Origin: Sphingopyxis soli
Lineage (GTDB): Bacteria; Pseudomonadota; Alphaproteobacteria; Sphingomonadales; Sphingomonadaceae
DNA: 64,000 bases
NCBI RefSeq assembly: GCF_018682675.1
Contig: NZ_JAFMTR010000102.1
Span: 25,203-89,202 of the forward strand
Reading direction: 5' to 3'
Shown piece by piece: positions 37,401 to 47,100 of this stretch (the first letter of the stretch is position 1; every line of letters starts with the position of its first letter). The translations under genes and the position numbers were made by a program. The notes beneath the pieces are model-generated. The model did no database searches, was not told the DNA's origin, and saw only the letters and a program-made list of their open reading frames with translations.

Positions 37401-39349
37401 CCATTGGCCGACAGCACCGTTCCATAGACCGGATCGGAAATCGAGCCGCCGCCGACACCCGCGGCATTGACCGTCGTCTGCGGCGCGGTGAAGGTGGTGC
37501 CCGCACCCGTCACCTGGATCCGCGCATCGCCGCCGGTGCCGTTGCCCGATTGGTCGAGCCCGACGCGGCCCCGACCGGCGGCGCTTGCGACGACCCCGAC
37601 GGTCGCCGTGACCTGCGCACCGCCGCTGACGCTGATCGCCGCATTGCCCCCGATGCCGTCGCCGCCATTGTCGGCGACGATCGCATTGCCGGTGACGGCG
37701 TCGAGGGCGAGAGCGCCGCCCAAACCATCGGCGCTGGCGGAGATGGTGTCGCCGATCAGCAGGCTGCCGGTCCCCGAAACATTGATCGCCGCCGTCCCGC
37801 CGGCGCCGGTGCCGCCTTCGCCGCCATCGTCGAACCCGCCGAAGCCGTCGGCGGCAACCGTGAGGTCCAGCCCGGCGCCCATCTGGCCGCCATTCAGGAC
37901 ATTGAGCGTCGCGGTGCCGCCCTGGCCGAATCCTGTCGTGCCGTCCGGGGCGCCGGTTGCCAGCAGGCTGATGTTTCCTAGCGCCACCAGGCCACCGCCG
38001 TCGACGGTGATCGTGGCGCTTCCGGGCCCGGCGGCGGTGCCGTTCGCCTGCACCAGCAAGTCGCCGGTGACGATGCTCTGCCGTCCCGCGTTGATGGTCA
38101 GCGTCGCGCTGTTCTCGCCGACGAACGTGCCGTTGCCTTGGATCGAGAAACGGCCCTGCCATGCCGGCGGGGGAACGGTGAAGGGGCCGCCTGTCGGCAC
38201 CACGCCGAGCGGCTGGCCGAGGAAGTCGTTGCTGGCGTGCGCGGTGACGTCGCTCAGGAAGACGATGTCATTGACCGAGATATTGGCCGCGGTGTTGTTG
38301 GCCGGCGTCTCGTTCATTGCGCCCGCAGTGACATTATAGCCCGCGGACAGGACGATCGAACCGTTCGAGACCGTCGCCGACGATGCGTCGTTATAGCCGA
38401 CCTGTCCCGACACCAGCATCGTGACGGCGTCATTTTTGGGAATCGCCACCATATAGATGCGGTGCGCGAGCGCGCCCGTCTGTTCGGGGCCGGTCGTGAT
38501 GCCGCCGTGGGTGATGACATTGCCGCCGTTCGCGCCGGTGGTCACGTTGATGTCGAACAGGCCGTTGGCGGCGTTGATCGTGATATCCGCGACTTCCGCC
38601 GCGACATAGGCGGCCGATCCGTTGACGTTGACGATGCCGTTCTGGACGACGCGCGGCGCGACGAGCGCGACATAGCTGCCGCCCGCGACGCCGTTGTCGG
38701 CGCCGATGAAGGCGTTGTTCGCCACCGTCACCGTCGCATTGCTGTTCGGCGCGCCGCGGAAGCGGATCGTGCCGCCGGGGGCGAGGCCACCGGTCGTGTC
38801 GATGTCGTTGGTGGTCAGCACGAGACTGCCGACGTTGATCGCCGCGCGCGAGTTGATCAGGATGCCGCCCGCATTGTAGAACCAGATGTTGCCGCCTTGC
38901 GTGTCGGGGACACCCGCCGCGGTGCGAAAGCTCTGCACCGTGCCGCTGAGCGCGATGGTGTCGCTGATCGACGTGCCCGAGCCCGAAACGAAGCGGTTGA
39001 GGACCGTGTAGCCGCCAAGCCCGCCGCGGAATTCCAACGTATTGCCGACCGGCAGGAAGTCGATGACGCCGTCGGTCGGCGTGCCCGAAGGGGTCCAGTT
39101 GACGATCGCTTCGTTGGTGGTGATCGTGACCGTCGTCTTGTTCGCGGAATCGGTGATCGAGCCGCCTGCGCCGCCGGTCGTGATAACCCCCGTCCCGACC
39201 ACGCCCTGCGCCATCGCGGGGCCGCCATAGGCCAGGGCGACCAGCCCGGCGGTGATCGCGCAGCTCTCGAGCAGGCGCCGTTTCCCCTTGCGGGCGGGCG
39301 AGGGGGCGGGGTGGGCACGCATGGCGGTCGTCCTTGATGCAATGGTCAT
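31412..39349 (-). CDS. Giant two-partner-secretion exoprotein (TpsA, filamentous haemagglutinin-like)
   Basis: 2645 residues from ATG 39349, two bases after the tpsB stop. A long signal region (KRRLLESCAITAGLVALAYG...PAMAQ, cleavage about residue 48) precedes a TPS haemagglutination domain with GNIWFYNAGGILINSRAAIN in place of the usual NPNG. The rest is a predicted beta-helix with three zones: mixed repeats (bases about 36300-38400), a strongly Gly/Asp-rich GGNGGDGG zone (about 34900-36300), and repeats of GSGIDATTLSAGDDI type (about 31900-34900). Two Cys close to the end (2562 and 2570, CFISNVASC) resemble the anchoring pair of HMW1. The acidic tail ends DLWTPTTDTQQP. Role in adhesion or aggregation is inferred from the family. 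Confidence 0.88.
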   Translation of the reverse strand: MTIASRTTAMRAHPAPSPARKGKRRLLESCAITAGLVALAYGGPAMAQGVVGTGVITTGGAGGSITDSANKTTVTITTNEAIVNWTPSGTPTDGVIDFLPVGNTLEFRGGLGGYTVLNRFVSGSGTSISDTIALSGTVQSFRTAAGVPDTQGGNIWFYNAGGILINSRAAINVGSLVLTTNDIDTTGGLAPGGTIRFRGAPNSNATVTVANNAFIGADNGVAGGSYVALVAPRVVQNGIVNVNGSAAYVAAEVADITINAANGLFDINVTTGANGGNVITHGGITTGPEQTGALAHRIYMVAIPKNDAVTMLVSGQVGYNDASSATVSNGSIVLSAGYNVTAGAMNETPANNTAANISVNDIVFLSDVTAHASNDFLGQPLGVVPTGGPFTVPPPAWQGRFSIQGNGTFVGENSATLTINAGRQSIVTGDLLVQANGTAAGPGSATITVDGGGLVALGNISLLATGAPDGTTGFGQGGTATLNVLNGGQMGAGLDLTVAADGFGGFDDGGEGGTGAGGTAAINVSGTGSLLIGDTISASADGLGGALALDAVTGNAIVADNGGDGIGGNAAISVSGGAQVTATVGVVASAAGRGRVGLDQSGNGTGGDARIQVTGAGTTFTAPQTTVNAAGVGGGSISDPVYGTVLSANGGDGVGNAALLTFGTDSGSSVSVGAVSVNASGTGGGANGDGSAGGNAVGGDVLVEANGGGTVALSQLSIDASANSGGASSASSGGNTARSGDAQGGTALLRTSNVSTLAVSTGLSINVSGRAVSSENVGSGTGGGVNLSAIENSTISVGDTIDVTAFGGSESSAVPVVAGSGTGGTIDLLADLGGTISASNYSLDARASVVNVSGTNGPAQGGFITMTALNGGLIGATNDGVDQLNVSAQTGVSTAGSSATGGSITIFANEADMQFSNPVFSASGVSGGATDPNATGVVGIGGLIQIGTGFDPAHGIDLGSGLSADADGRTSVDVEASPGLPRDTSGDGQGGTIDVQVSGGSLTGGGLFLTANGYGGASGSNSTGRGGAVTFTQIGGDTALGDVTLNADGIGGDFAGPAGGGVSGDGIGGDTSLEISGGTFTASDVSLSASGQGGRGFDGDDFDFLNPTAAGDGGNGQGGEAGITISDTAIVNTTVLAAYASGRGGDGGDYRTVGSVPGNGGNAGFGSGGNATIRLNGGELASDAVTVDASGFGGAGGSAFLSSSSGPSTSVGTGGRGGDAFGGFATIGLGPTLVNITESITTYSTASGGVGGSGTSGGGGGNASGGVAQVLVDDFDAGELSIALDGSATGGNGGIGYDGAGGNGGSARGGTMMVEARGPNGNVVVSQSNFVSVATGGTGGSAFTDFFSTPEVAGRGGDGGEGIGGEISIVATDGGTVGLGIGRSGGGTLSSVGNGGDGGRGADNPNTIRQPGPDGMLFTADDTFLGLTGGDGGFGGAGTGGTVTLLARGGTITSDGAPVDISVSGISGNGGDGGVGSGGTGSCCTSFVDLGGRVVFRSESTEAGAGQITLGDTTIAANGFIAGRIELRSSSSISLASLDANAAGFAQPTNNDTDLSAYGVFFAANGGSIEVADDLTVQTGGSFGAYAQGGGQVRAGDLFQINAADQVDIRHDMRGASEERTLFAGGDLSITAGTTIRGATGSLLAASGVVTLTALGTTGRIGVDHVEGGTVVMSSTGATSVEHAEADDDFTASAGSFRTGLNSIITGGDISITSPGAVDLGNSSAGGFVSVTGESIVFTNIDAGETVDLTAIGAVAGAEGIRGGSIDAGDTITLFGNSIALGGDVTGTGSFFAFGTDGNVAVNRADVDGTISIFADGDLTGNYAAGGDVLLNANGDVTVSASAAGTYIDPNGIGTNGNVYIDAAGDVTLTGGAAARMLGINAGGSASVGAASAGEDVLVVAGATASLNDVSAGDDVNVRAPGAITAVNVRTTGTGPDNAFLNYTPPASSGFGGFTITVGEGSSATDGSDIVLSSGSGIDATTLSAGDDIIALASGTIRLSDATTLGLGVTAGGSNIRTQGGDTSVTGLDAFDDVLIDAAGAASADGVVNAGRDIAINADSIGIAELSETNGTPVPTLAADGTISLASANAIEGGSLLAQGDVNLDAGTFVDLIGTASGGNTVISAAEDLSVRRLDSIGTTTLLATGGAIDIGALVSAGEIDAQGDTINVAGGGDMIFANLVTDVGDASVVSGGDLFVQNGSIAGRATLRSTGERVGVDALTADSASIEATGGFVTLNSVSVTDDLTATARGSLLISGIVTGRSISLGSSDITIDTAARVGTAGTTEALSVMNTDDQRQTFVGGTGTRNGYHIDAAELTRLFGSDIVIFAPEVGAVSQQSVGSSAPPDVIVDSFTLAGGAAGSNLGAGGSLTIRTPGKMRVTGNVQLTGLSDTNALNLFADEALEVILGQGTVRLLGANNAPGGQLNMASEDIIVATTAAIADVANASSMAAINTRLGQNDGVTIDEGALFARGIRFNVIGGVYVQNSGTGTDFGLRRGLTFGAGGLDVLTEGPSSRIVLNGVQLGASGQVTGLDTLQFLTVAGAPANSATGSYDPESTLNGCFISNVASCTTVRIDFDNNFPVQDVIEDEIGDGSEDEGDGTSLPTALITMRDLDPLSGEPLLDDPVTGAGNDDLWTPTTDTQQP

Positions 39350-39351
39350 GG

Positions 39352-41175
39352 TCAGCGCGCCTTCACGCCGAACTGGCTTGTGAACGAAATCAGCAGCCGG
39401 GGATCGGGCCTTTCGGCCAGGAAGCCGCCGCGGTTGAGCGGGACGGCCAGCGCGACGTCGAGCCGCGCGCGGTCGCCCCACGCGACCCGCATCCCGCCGC
39501 CGGCCGAATAGAGTTTTTGCGGGTTGAGGCCGTTGAAGGCGCTGTCCTTGTTCCACACCCATGCGGCGTCGAAGAAGGCGAAGGGCTGGAAGGCGAAGGC
39601 CTTGCGGTTCGCGGGGACGAACGAGCCGTAGCGCGCCTCGGCCGAGACCGCGACGCCCTTGTCGCCGATGATCGTGCCGGGGTCGAATCCCCGCCCGACT
39701 GTGAAGTTGCCGCCCGAAAACTCCTCATAGGCGACGAGCGGATCGCTCGCCCATTGCGCGCGCGGTGCGAGCGACAGCGTGAACAATTTTGTCGGGCGCC
39801 ACTCGGCCTGCGCCTGCGCGCGAACCAGAAAGGCGTCAGGTTTCGCCTCGATGCGCGTCAGGGGCACCGCGCCGGGCAGGAAACAGGCCGCGCCGCCGGG
39901 ACCGCAATCGTCGCTCGCGCCGAGGAAGCTGACGCCCTGCCTGGCCTCGACCGAGGCGCCGAGCGACCAGTGGGGCTCGGACGGGCTGTAGCCGCGCTTG
40001 CCCGCGACCGAGGCGGGATCGATCCAGATGCCGTCGGCGCGCAGGTTGAAGACGCGAATGCGATCGCGGTTCAGCGGCGTGCCGCCCAGTTTGATGTCCT
40101 GATCGATGATGTCGAGCCCGCCGCCGAGCGTGATGCGCTGCGCCTGCGTGAGCACCAGCGGATAGGAGGCGAACAGGCTGACGATCTGGGTGTTCGACCT
40201 GATGTTGAAGCCGGTGATGTCGGGGCGCGTCCACGCATAGGTGTAGCTGGCGCCGAAACGCAGCCCTTCGCCGCCGACGCGGAATTCGTGCGCGAGTTGC
40301 AGCACCTTCTGCTCGTCGAAATCGGGGGTCGAATAGAAGCTGACCGTCGTCATGTCGCCCATGCCGGTCAGGCCGGTGAAGCGCGCGCGGTTGATGCTGC
40401 CCCAACGGCCGACATCGCGCGATCCGTAATTCTGGGTGCTGCCGTCGATCAGGATCGGGGTCCGCGTGACGGTGACTTCGCCGACGACTTCGCCGGGCGC
40501 GGCGCCGGGGCGCAGCGTCAGCCGCGCGTCCATTCCGGGAATATCGCGCGCGAGCAGGAGATAGCGTTCGGCATCGACGATGTTGAACACCGGTTGGTCA
40601 TCGAGCCGCGACAGATAGCGCTGGAGCAGGCCTTCGTTGGCGCCTGCGTCGCCGCGCACCTCGACCCGCGTCAATCGCGCCGACAATATATCGAGCTTGA
40701 CGATGCCGTCGCTGATCGTTTGCGGCGGCACGCGGACCGCAGCCAGATAGCCTTTCGCGCGCAGCATCGTCGCGGCGCGGTCACGAATGTCGCAGACGAC
40801 CGAGACGGGCTGGTCCTGCCCGACCTTGTCTCGCCAGCTGGCGTCGAGCATCGACGTATCGATCCCCTCGACCTCGGAAAACCGGACGCTGCGCACGGTG
40901 ACGCGGACATTGGCGAATTCGGGGCTGGCGAGCGGGCAGGGCGCGCGTTCGATGTTGTCGTCGGCGGTGACCACCTGTTCGCCCGGGGGACTGGCGGGGG
41001 GCAGGGTCGGGCGCTGAATTTCCTCACGCGTCGGGACCGATGGAGCGATTTGCGCCTGCGCCGCGAAAGATGCCGACAGCGCCGCCAGGCCCGCCGAACA
41101 GATCAGCGCCCTGCGACCCGTGCGCCGCGCGGCCCGCGCGACACCGACGGACTCCATTACCCCCAAATCGGTCAT
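39352..41175 (-). CDS. Two-partner-secretion outer-membrane transporter (TpsB, ShlB/FhaC/HecB)
   Basis: Omp85-type pore exporting the TpsA protein encoded next. 607 residues from ATG 41175 with AAGGGG upstream; an ATG 18 bases later would still include the signal peptide (RRALICSAGLAALSASFAAQA). Two POTRA domains (about 110-260, with ARDIPGMDARLTLRPG) and a 16-strand barrel. The L6 tip motif is FTVGRGFDPG (family RGF/RGY). A Cys pair DDCGPGGAACF lies in an extracellular-type loop. Confidence 0.92.
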   Translation of the reverse strand: MTDLGVMESVGVARAARRTGRRALICSAGLAALSASFAAQAQIAPSVPTREEIQRPTLPPASPPGEQVVTADDNIERAPCPLASPEFANVRVTVRSVRFSEVEGIDTSMLDASWRDKVGQDQPVSVVCDIRDRAATMLRAKGYLAAVRVPPQTISDGIVKLDILSARLTRVEVRGDAGANEGLLQRYLSRLDDQPVFNIVDAERYLLLARDIPGMDARLTLRPGAAPGEVVGEVTVTRTPILIDGSTQNYGSRDVGRWGSINRARFTGLTGMGDMTTVSFYSTPDFDEQKVLQLAHEFRVGGEGLRFGASYTYAWTRPDITGFNIRSNTQIVSLFASYPLVLTQAQRITLGGGLDIIDQDIKLGGTPLNRDRIRVFNLRADGIWIDPASVAGKRGYSPSEPHWSLGASVEARQGVSFLGASDDCGPGGAACFLPGAVPLTRIEAKPDAFLVRAQAQAEWRPTKLFTLSLAPRAQWASDPLVAYEEFSGGNFTVGRGFDPGTIIGDKGVAVSAEARYGSFVPANRKAFAFQPFAFFDAAWVWNKDSAFNGLNPQKLYSAGGGMRVAWGDRARLDVALAVPLNRGGFLAERPDPRLLISFTSQFGVKAR

Positions 41176-41310
41176 CACCACCCCTTGCGTACATATGCGC
41201 CGGCGGCTGCCGGTACGCACAAATTCATAAGGCTCTGCCGTCGGTTCGGCAGTGCGAATTTTCGACCCAAGGAAAGGACTTACCGCTTTTTGCGGCTGCT
41301 TTTGATCCAA

Positions 41311-41339
41311 TTGTTACCAGATGGTCCGGAACGGTTCAA
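41311..41339 (-). promoter_or_regulatory. Candidate sigma-70 promoter for tpsB-tpsA
   Basis: On the minus strand TTGAAC (-35), 17 bases, then TAACAA (-10), about 135 bases upstream of the tpsB ATG. A hairpin CTGCCG-AACCGA-CGGCAG (41236-41253) lies in the predicted leader. It suggests tpsBA can be transcribed apart from the upstream cyclase genes. Confidence 0.4.
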
Positions 41340-41355
41340 TGCCAAGGCGATTCCG

Positions 41356-42120
41356 TTAACCACCCGCTGTCTCGGTTTCCGACATCGCGTCGACGAGGCG
41401 GTTGAGCTGCGGCGTGCAGCCCTTTGCCATCAGCATGTCGACCGATCCCTCGACGGTGTCGGGCACGGGGCCCATCGCCGTGAACCGAACGGTCACCGGG
41501 CTCCGCAGACCGCCACCCGACAGGCGATAGTCGACCCCATATTGCACCGGCAGCGTGTCGGTCGGCCATTTGCGGAAGTTGGCGCCGTCGACGATGGCGA
41601 CTGTCGCCTTTTTGCCGCCGCTTTCGATTTCGAGCGCGGTGTCGCCTTCCATGTTCGGGCGCCAAAGCATCAGCGTCGCCGGATCGACGACGCAGAAGGT
41701 GCCCGCCTCGCGATAATCGAGCAGCCAGACGTTCGGCGCGCGGACGTTGACCGGCGCAGCCTCTTCGCCGCCGCGGGAAAACCCGCCGCGCGAACGCATC
41801 GTCGGGCCGGTCGAAAGCATCCGCGTCACCGTCGCTCCCATCGACTGGTTCGCCTGGATCGTCGCGGTGGCGCCATAGGTGCCGGGCCCCGACAATGTGC
41901 GCGTCTTGCCCGCCTGCATCAGCACGACCTTGTCGCCCGAGACGAGGGTGATCTTGTCGGTCGATTTGAGCTTCGTCCCGCTCGGATATTTTCCGGCAGA
42001 TGGTCCGGTCGAGCGGACGACCATCGACTGCGCGGAGGCGACGCCGGCGACGGCGATCGCAGCGATCGCGGCGGCAGCGGTCAGGCCGATTCGGCGCATC
42101 GAGAAGTCAGGAAAGGACAT
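41356..42120 (-). CDS. Exported protein, possibly FecR-like
   Basis: 254 residues. The signal peptide ends VASAQ at about residue 31. The mature N-terminus (YPSGTKLKSTDKITLVSGDK, then VVLMQAGKTRTLSGPGTYG) resembles the small beta domain of FecR-like proteins, but I am not certain of the family. The remainder (about 120-254) is unrecognised, with NVWLLDYREAGTFCVVD and a Cys near the end. ATG 42120 overlaps the cyclase stop by 14 bases with GGAGAA upstream, so it is translated with the cyclase. Probably periplasmic. Confidence 0.65.
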   Translation of the reverse strand: MSFPDFSMRRIGLTAAAAIAAIAVAGVASAQSMVVRSTGPSAGKYPSGTKLKSTDKITLVSGDKVVLMQAGKTRTLSGPGTYGATATIQANQSMGATVTRMLSTGPTMRSRGGFSRGGEEAAPVNVRAPNVWLLDYREAGTFCVVDPATLMLWRPNMEGDTALEIESGGKKATVAIVDGANFRKWPTDTLPVQYGVDYRLSGGGLRSPVTVRFTAMGPVPDTVEGSVDMLMAKGCTPQLNRLVDAMSETETAGG

Positions 42121-44182
42121 AGCTTTCTCCTTTTTGGGTCTCGTTCAGACGTTCTATCAGGAACATTATGGCTGGATCCTGACCGAATTCGTCGGCCAGT
42201 GCTGTGGCGCAGGTCACATAGGCCTTTTTATTGCCCGCGGCGTGCGCCTCGACCAGCGCCGCGATGCGGGCGCGCTGTTCCGCGGAAAGATCGGGACGCG
42301 GCGTCAGCACGTCGACCGGCTGCGCCCGCCCGCGCAACGTCACGCGCCCCATCGGGACCAGATCGTCGCGCGCCGCGCCCGCCGCGGCCTCGGAGGAGAT
42401 CAGCACCCGTGTCTTGAGGCTCTTGTTCGCCGATTCAAGCCGCGAGGCGGTGTTCATGCTGTCGCCGAGCGCGGTGTACTGGATGCGGTCCTCGCCGCCG
42501 AAATTGCCGACGATCGCGTCGCCGACGTGCAGTCCGACGCGGGTCATGCCGATCGGCGGCACGTCCTCGCTTGCCAGATCCTTGCGGAACTGTTCGCCCA
42601 CCGCATGCATCGCGATCGCCGCTTTCGCGGCCTGCGGGCCGTCGTCGGGGCGGCTGATCGGCGCGCCCCAGAAGGCGACGATCGCGTCGCCGACGAACTT
42701 GTCGATCGTCCCGCCATGGTCGAGCACGACGTCGGACAGCCGGTCGAGATATTCGTTGAGCAGCCGCGCGACGGTTTCCGGGGTCACCGCGTGGCTGAGC
42801 TTGGTGAAGCCTTCGAGGTCGGTGAACACGCAATAGATGTTGCGCCGCTCGCCGTGCAGCGAGAGCTGATCGGGGTCGCGCATGATCTGCGCTGCGACGT
42901 CGGCGGGCAGATATTTGCCGAGCGCCGACTGGGCAAAGGCGCGCTGGCGCGACCCGATCGTGCGCGCGGCCGTGCCGACCGCGGCATAGCCGAGCAGCCA
43001 GCCCATCGCCCAGCCGAAGGCGGGAAGGGTGGTCGTGTCGACGCCATGCCCCTGCAGCCAGAAGGGAAAGGCGACGAAGAAGGCCATTTGCCCGAGAAAG
43101 GCCAGCGCCACCCAGCGCGCGCGCAGGTCGATCAGGCTGGTGAGGCCGCCCGCGAGCACGACGAGCACGGCGAGCGCCCACAGCGACGGGCCCGGCAGCG
43201 GGCGCGGCCAATCCCGATCGAGCTGCTGCGCCAGCATATGGGCGTGCACCTCCAGCCCGATCATCGTTTCATGCTGGCCGGTGATCGGGTCGGTGAAGCG
43301 GCTGAGCGGCGTATTGAACTGGTCGTTGTCGATGATGTTGCCGCCGATCAGCACATAGCGGCCCCGGATCATCTCCGAAAAGGCCGCACGCGTCTCCGCA
43401 TCCATCGGCGCGGCGAAGGCGTCGATCGGGATCTTGGAGAAAACGGGCTCCTCCGCACCTTTGGTCACGCGGGCGGGGACGAGGAAGCGGATATTGCCCT
43501 GATAGTTGGCGTGCGCCGGATCGACCGGCGCGAGCGCGTTGGCCATCAGCGGCGGCAGATTCTTCGGCCGGTCGGGCCAGTTGCGGATCACGCCGTCGCT
43601 GTCGGTGCGGAACAGCACGCTCGTCGGCTTCGTCCGGGCGGTGGTGACCTCGGCCAGATAGGCTTCGAGATATTTCTGCTGTTCATAGAAGATGGTGTTC
43701 GGGTTGCTCGCCTGCTCGGCATAGGCGAGCCAGGTCGGCGTCTTCATCGCGCGAAGCTGCGCCTTGAGCAGCGGGTCGTCGGGACGCGGCGAATCGAAGA
43801 CGATATCGATGCCGATCGCCTTCGGCCCCATCTGGTCGAGATTGGCGAGCGCATTGGCTAGGTAGGTGCGGTCGAGCGGCGAGCGGATGCCGGTGTTGAA
43901 CAGCGTCTCGTCGTCATAGGTGACCATGACGATGCGCTGGTCCTGTGCGACATGCGGCGCCATTACCATCGCGCGCGCATCGTACAGCGCGCGCTCGGCG
44001 TCGCCGACGAGCGGCATATCCCAGCTGAAGCGCGCGAACAGGGTGGCGACGATCAGGAACAGGATCGTCGCGGCCATACGCGACGGGCCGAGCTGCATGA
44101 CCAGTCGGCGGATGCGCTTGCGCAGTGATATGGTCGTGGGCGGCGCCTGGGGCGCTGCCGCGTCGATCGTCGTGGTCGCCAT
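42107..44182 (-). CDS. CHASE2-domain adenylate/guanylate cyclase
   Basis: 691 residues from ATG 44182, 4 bases after the CHAT stop. One membrane helix (about 37-55), a periplasmic CHASE2 sensor (about 65-325), three membrane helices (about 335-425), then a class III cyclase domain (about 445-640). Both metal Asp are present (FTDLEGFT Asp455; GDAIVAFWGAP Asp499), as is a Lys at 495 at the adenine-selective position and GDSMNTASRLE. It should make cAMP (or cGMP) in response to a periplasmic signal. It lies between a CHAT protease and an exported protein. Confidence 0.92.
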   Translation of the reverse strand: MATTTIDAAAPQAPPTTISLRKRIRRLVMQLGPSRMAATILFLIVATLFARFSWDMPLVGDAERALYDARAMVMAPHVAQDQRIVMVTYDDETLFNTGIRSPLDRTYLANALANLDQMGPKAIGIDIVFDSPRPDDPLLKAQLRAMKTPTWLAYAEQASNPNTIFYEQQKYLEAYLAEVTTARTKPTSVLFRTDSDGVIRNWPDRPKNLPPLMANALAPVDPAHANYQGNIRFLVPARVTKGAEEPVFSKIPIDAFAAPMDAETRAAFSEMIRGRYVLIGGNIIDNDQFNTPLSRFTDPITGQHETMIGLEVHAHMLAQQLDRDWPRPLPGPSLWALAVLVVLAGGLTSLIDLRARWVALAFLGQMAFFVAFPFWLQGHGVDTTTLPAFGWAMGWLLGYAAVGTAARTIGSRQRAFAQSALGKYLPADVAAQIMRDPDQLSLHGERRNIYCVFTDLEGFTKLSHAVTPETVARLLNEYLDRLSDVVLDHGGTIDKFVGDAIVAFWGAPISRPDDGPQAAKAAIAMHAVGEQFRKDLASEDVPPIGMTRVGLHVGDAIVGNFGGEDRIQYTALGDSMNTASRLESANKSLKTRVLISSEAAAGAARDDLVPMGRVTLRGRAQPVDVLTPRPDLSAEQRARIAALVEAHAAGNKKAYVTCATALADEFGQDPAIMFLIERLNETQKGESYVLS

Positions 44183-44186
44183 CAAT

Positions 44187-47100
44187 TCAGCGGGCTGCGC
44201 GGCCCGCAGTCCCCCCATGTTGTGCCGTCGTCGAAGGCGTGTCGTGCAACAGCGCCTGTCCGCCGTCGCCGATGATCGCGAAGCCCGCCCAATAATAGGG
44301 ATGCGAGGTCTGCCTGTCGTCCATCAGCTTCGTCTGCGTCGCCCACAGCGCATCGGCGACGCTTTCCCCCTGCGGCGCCGCGAACAGCCCGCCGATCAGA
44401 CGCTTGGTCGCGTCGAAATCGTCGGGCGCCGGCCAGTGGCTGGCAATCACCGAACGGCCGCCCGCGCCGATGAAGCTGCGCACCAGCCCGTCCAGCGCGT
44501 TGCCACCGCCGCTCGCGACACCCGCCTCGCGCGTCGCGGCGACTGTCGCGGCGCCCGCCGTGTCGCACGCCGAGAGGATGACAAGGTCGGCATTGATCCT
44601 GAGATCGAAGATTTCCTGGAAGGTCAGCAGCCCGTCCGAATCCTGGTCGCCGAACGAGGTGACGAGCGCGGGCCGCGCCGGGCATGACGGACGCGGCGCG
44701 GTGACGAGGCCGTGGGTCGCGAAATGGATGATGCGATAATCGCCAAGGTCGCCGCGGTTCTTGACCGCCGTATCGGTGAAGGCGCCGCCGGTGAGCAGGG
44801 TCGCGGCGTCGCGGTTCATCGTCCGCGTCGCGGTGACCAGCTCGTCGGCCGAAATCGGACGGCTCCACTGGGTGACGTCCCACTGGCAGCTGTCGTCGAC
44901 GCCGCCCGCGATGCCGCCGCGCGTTCCGGTCGAGGGCAGGATGCCGCCCTTGACCGGCAGATTTTCGCCGAGCCCGAAATATTCGCGCGCCGCGCTCGAC
45001 GGCGGCGCCTGCCTGGCGTTGCGGAAGGCCAGCGCCGACACCGCCGTGCTTGGCCGCGTCGTCCGCCCCAGCCACGCGATTCCACGCATGTCGAAGGCAT
45101 CGGCATTGGGATCGGCGACGCGCTGCTCATATTCGGCAAGCCCCTGGTCCGACGTGATGAGCAGGTTGATCGGCAAGCGCAGCATCGCGCCATCGGGTTC
45201 GAAGATCAGGTGCGGGATCGACGGCAGCCGGTCGGCGGCAGGCGCGAAAAGCCGAGTATAGAGCTTGCGCGCGGTTGCGGCGTCGAAAGGATAGGTGACG
45301 CGCTTGCCATTCTCGACGATCGAGATCGTCGAGCGGATCGTGTCGACGGCGTTTTCGAGACCCTGCGCGCCGATATCGCTCTTCCAGAGCAGCGCGCTGT
45401 CGGGACCGATCAGCATCGCATAAACCGCATCGCCGACGACGAGCATCTTGAGATAGGCTTCGTCGGGGCGCAGCACCTGCTGCAGTTCGGCGAGGTCGAG
45501 CTTGCCCGGCGCGACGACGCGATATTGCGGAAACGCCGACAGCTTCGCGATCGTTTCCGCCTGCTGGAACGACAGATTGTCGAGCTGGGTCTTGAGGTCG
45601 GCGCGCAGCGCGTTGATCTCGGGCGTCGCGGGCATTTGCCCGAGCCGCGCGTCCTCGATCCGTGCGCGTTCGATGTCGCGATTGAGCGTCGTCGCCTGCC
45701 GGAAGAGGCGCGCGCCGTCGCTGCTGCCGCTCGACAGTTCGCGCGCCAGTACCGCCTGCGTGTCCGCGACGCCTGGGCGGACCTGAAGCTGGCTGGCGAC
45801 AAAGAAGTCGCTTGCGGCCTTGGGATCGGTTGCGGCGCGGGCGGCGAGCAGCCGGTAATAGGGCGCCATCATGTTCGCCATGCCCGTCGTCGAACGCTGC
45901 GACCCGGCGAGCGCGGTCACGACACCCTGATAGATTCCGAGCGCCTTGTCGTCCTGACCGTGCCGCGTGAGGAAAGCGGCATAGCGCGCCTGCGCCGAGG
46001 CGAGCGCGTTGGTTTCGGGATATTCGACCGCGAGTGCGTTGATCGATTCCTGGAAGCGGGCGTCGGCGGCGGCATTGTCGCCCAGCGCTTCCTCGGCAAG
46101 CGCGAGTTCGCCGAGCATCTGCGAGCGCAGCCGGATGATCGAGGTGACGCGGCCTTCGCGCACCGCGATCGCGTCGGTCAGCCCCTTGAGCTGCGCGCTC
46201 TTCGCTGCCCCGGGATTGCCGCGCAGCCGTTCGACGGTGCCGAGCAGGTGGGTCGCCTGTGCATCGATGATCTGCGCGCGCTCGACAGGGGTCAGCCGCT
46301 CGCGGTCGCTCGCCTGGCGTACCGTGCGGGCGTTCGCGCCGCTGTTGATCCCCGCCGCGATCTCCGGCGTCAGCGTGACCGCGCCGTCCTCGACCTTCAC
46401 CGCGTCGGTCAGCGGCGGGATCGGCGTCTGCAGGATGGCGGCCGCACCGTCATAGTCGCGCTGGTTGAGCGCATGGATCGCGCGGAAGTTGCGGCGGAGG
46501 CGAAGCTGGACCGGGTCGCTGGTCGGGATCGCCTCGACCTCGCCGAACAGCCGGTCGGCCTCGGCAAATTCGCCGAGGTTCGAGCGCTGGAGCGCGCGGT
46601 TGAGCGTGAATTCGGTCGGATCGATGTCGGCCGCGGCCTGATCGTCCAGCGCGCGCCGCGACAGCGCCTCGAAGAATTCGGCGGCCTCGGCGTAGTCGCC
46701 GCTGTGATTGCGGCGGTACCCTTCGGCCAGCGCCTTGTCGACGTCGATCGTTCCGGCGAGGGTGCGGGCGAAGCCGTCGTTACCGCCGACCGAGGTGGTC
46801 GCGACCTTGATCTGGCCGGGGACGACGCGTTTCTCGCGGATCGAGGCGAGCGCGATCCTGAGCGCGTCGTCATAGGCGCTAAAGCCTTCGACGGCGTAGG
46901 CGGTGTTGCCGTCGGCCTCGACGCGCGTCGTCCAGCCGATGGCGCTGTCCTTCACCGTGCAGGCGTCGCCGACGCAGCTAATCGTGCCCGAGCGACCGGC
47001 GTCGATCCGCGCGCGCGCTTCCCCGGGGGTCGCGCGCAGCATCCGGACATAGCCGACGGGCTGGCTGGCGTCGCGGCAGACGATCAACCACGCGCGGTCG

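Noticed and set aside
36000..37981. Plus-strand frame resembling a regulatory protein inside tpsA
   Set aside because: Composition only; the minus-strand frame is continuous and has TpsA repeats.
39334..42417. 1027-codon open frame on the plus strand opposite tpsB
   Set aside because: No recognisable motif; antisense to tpsB and the exported protein, both of which have clear family features.
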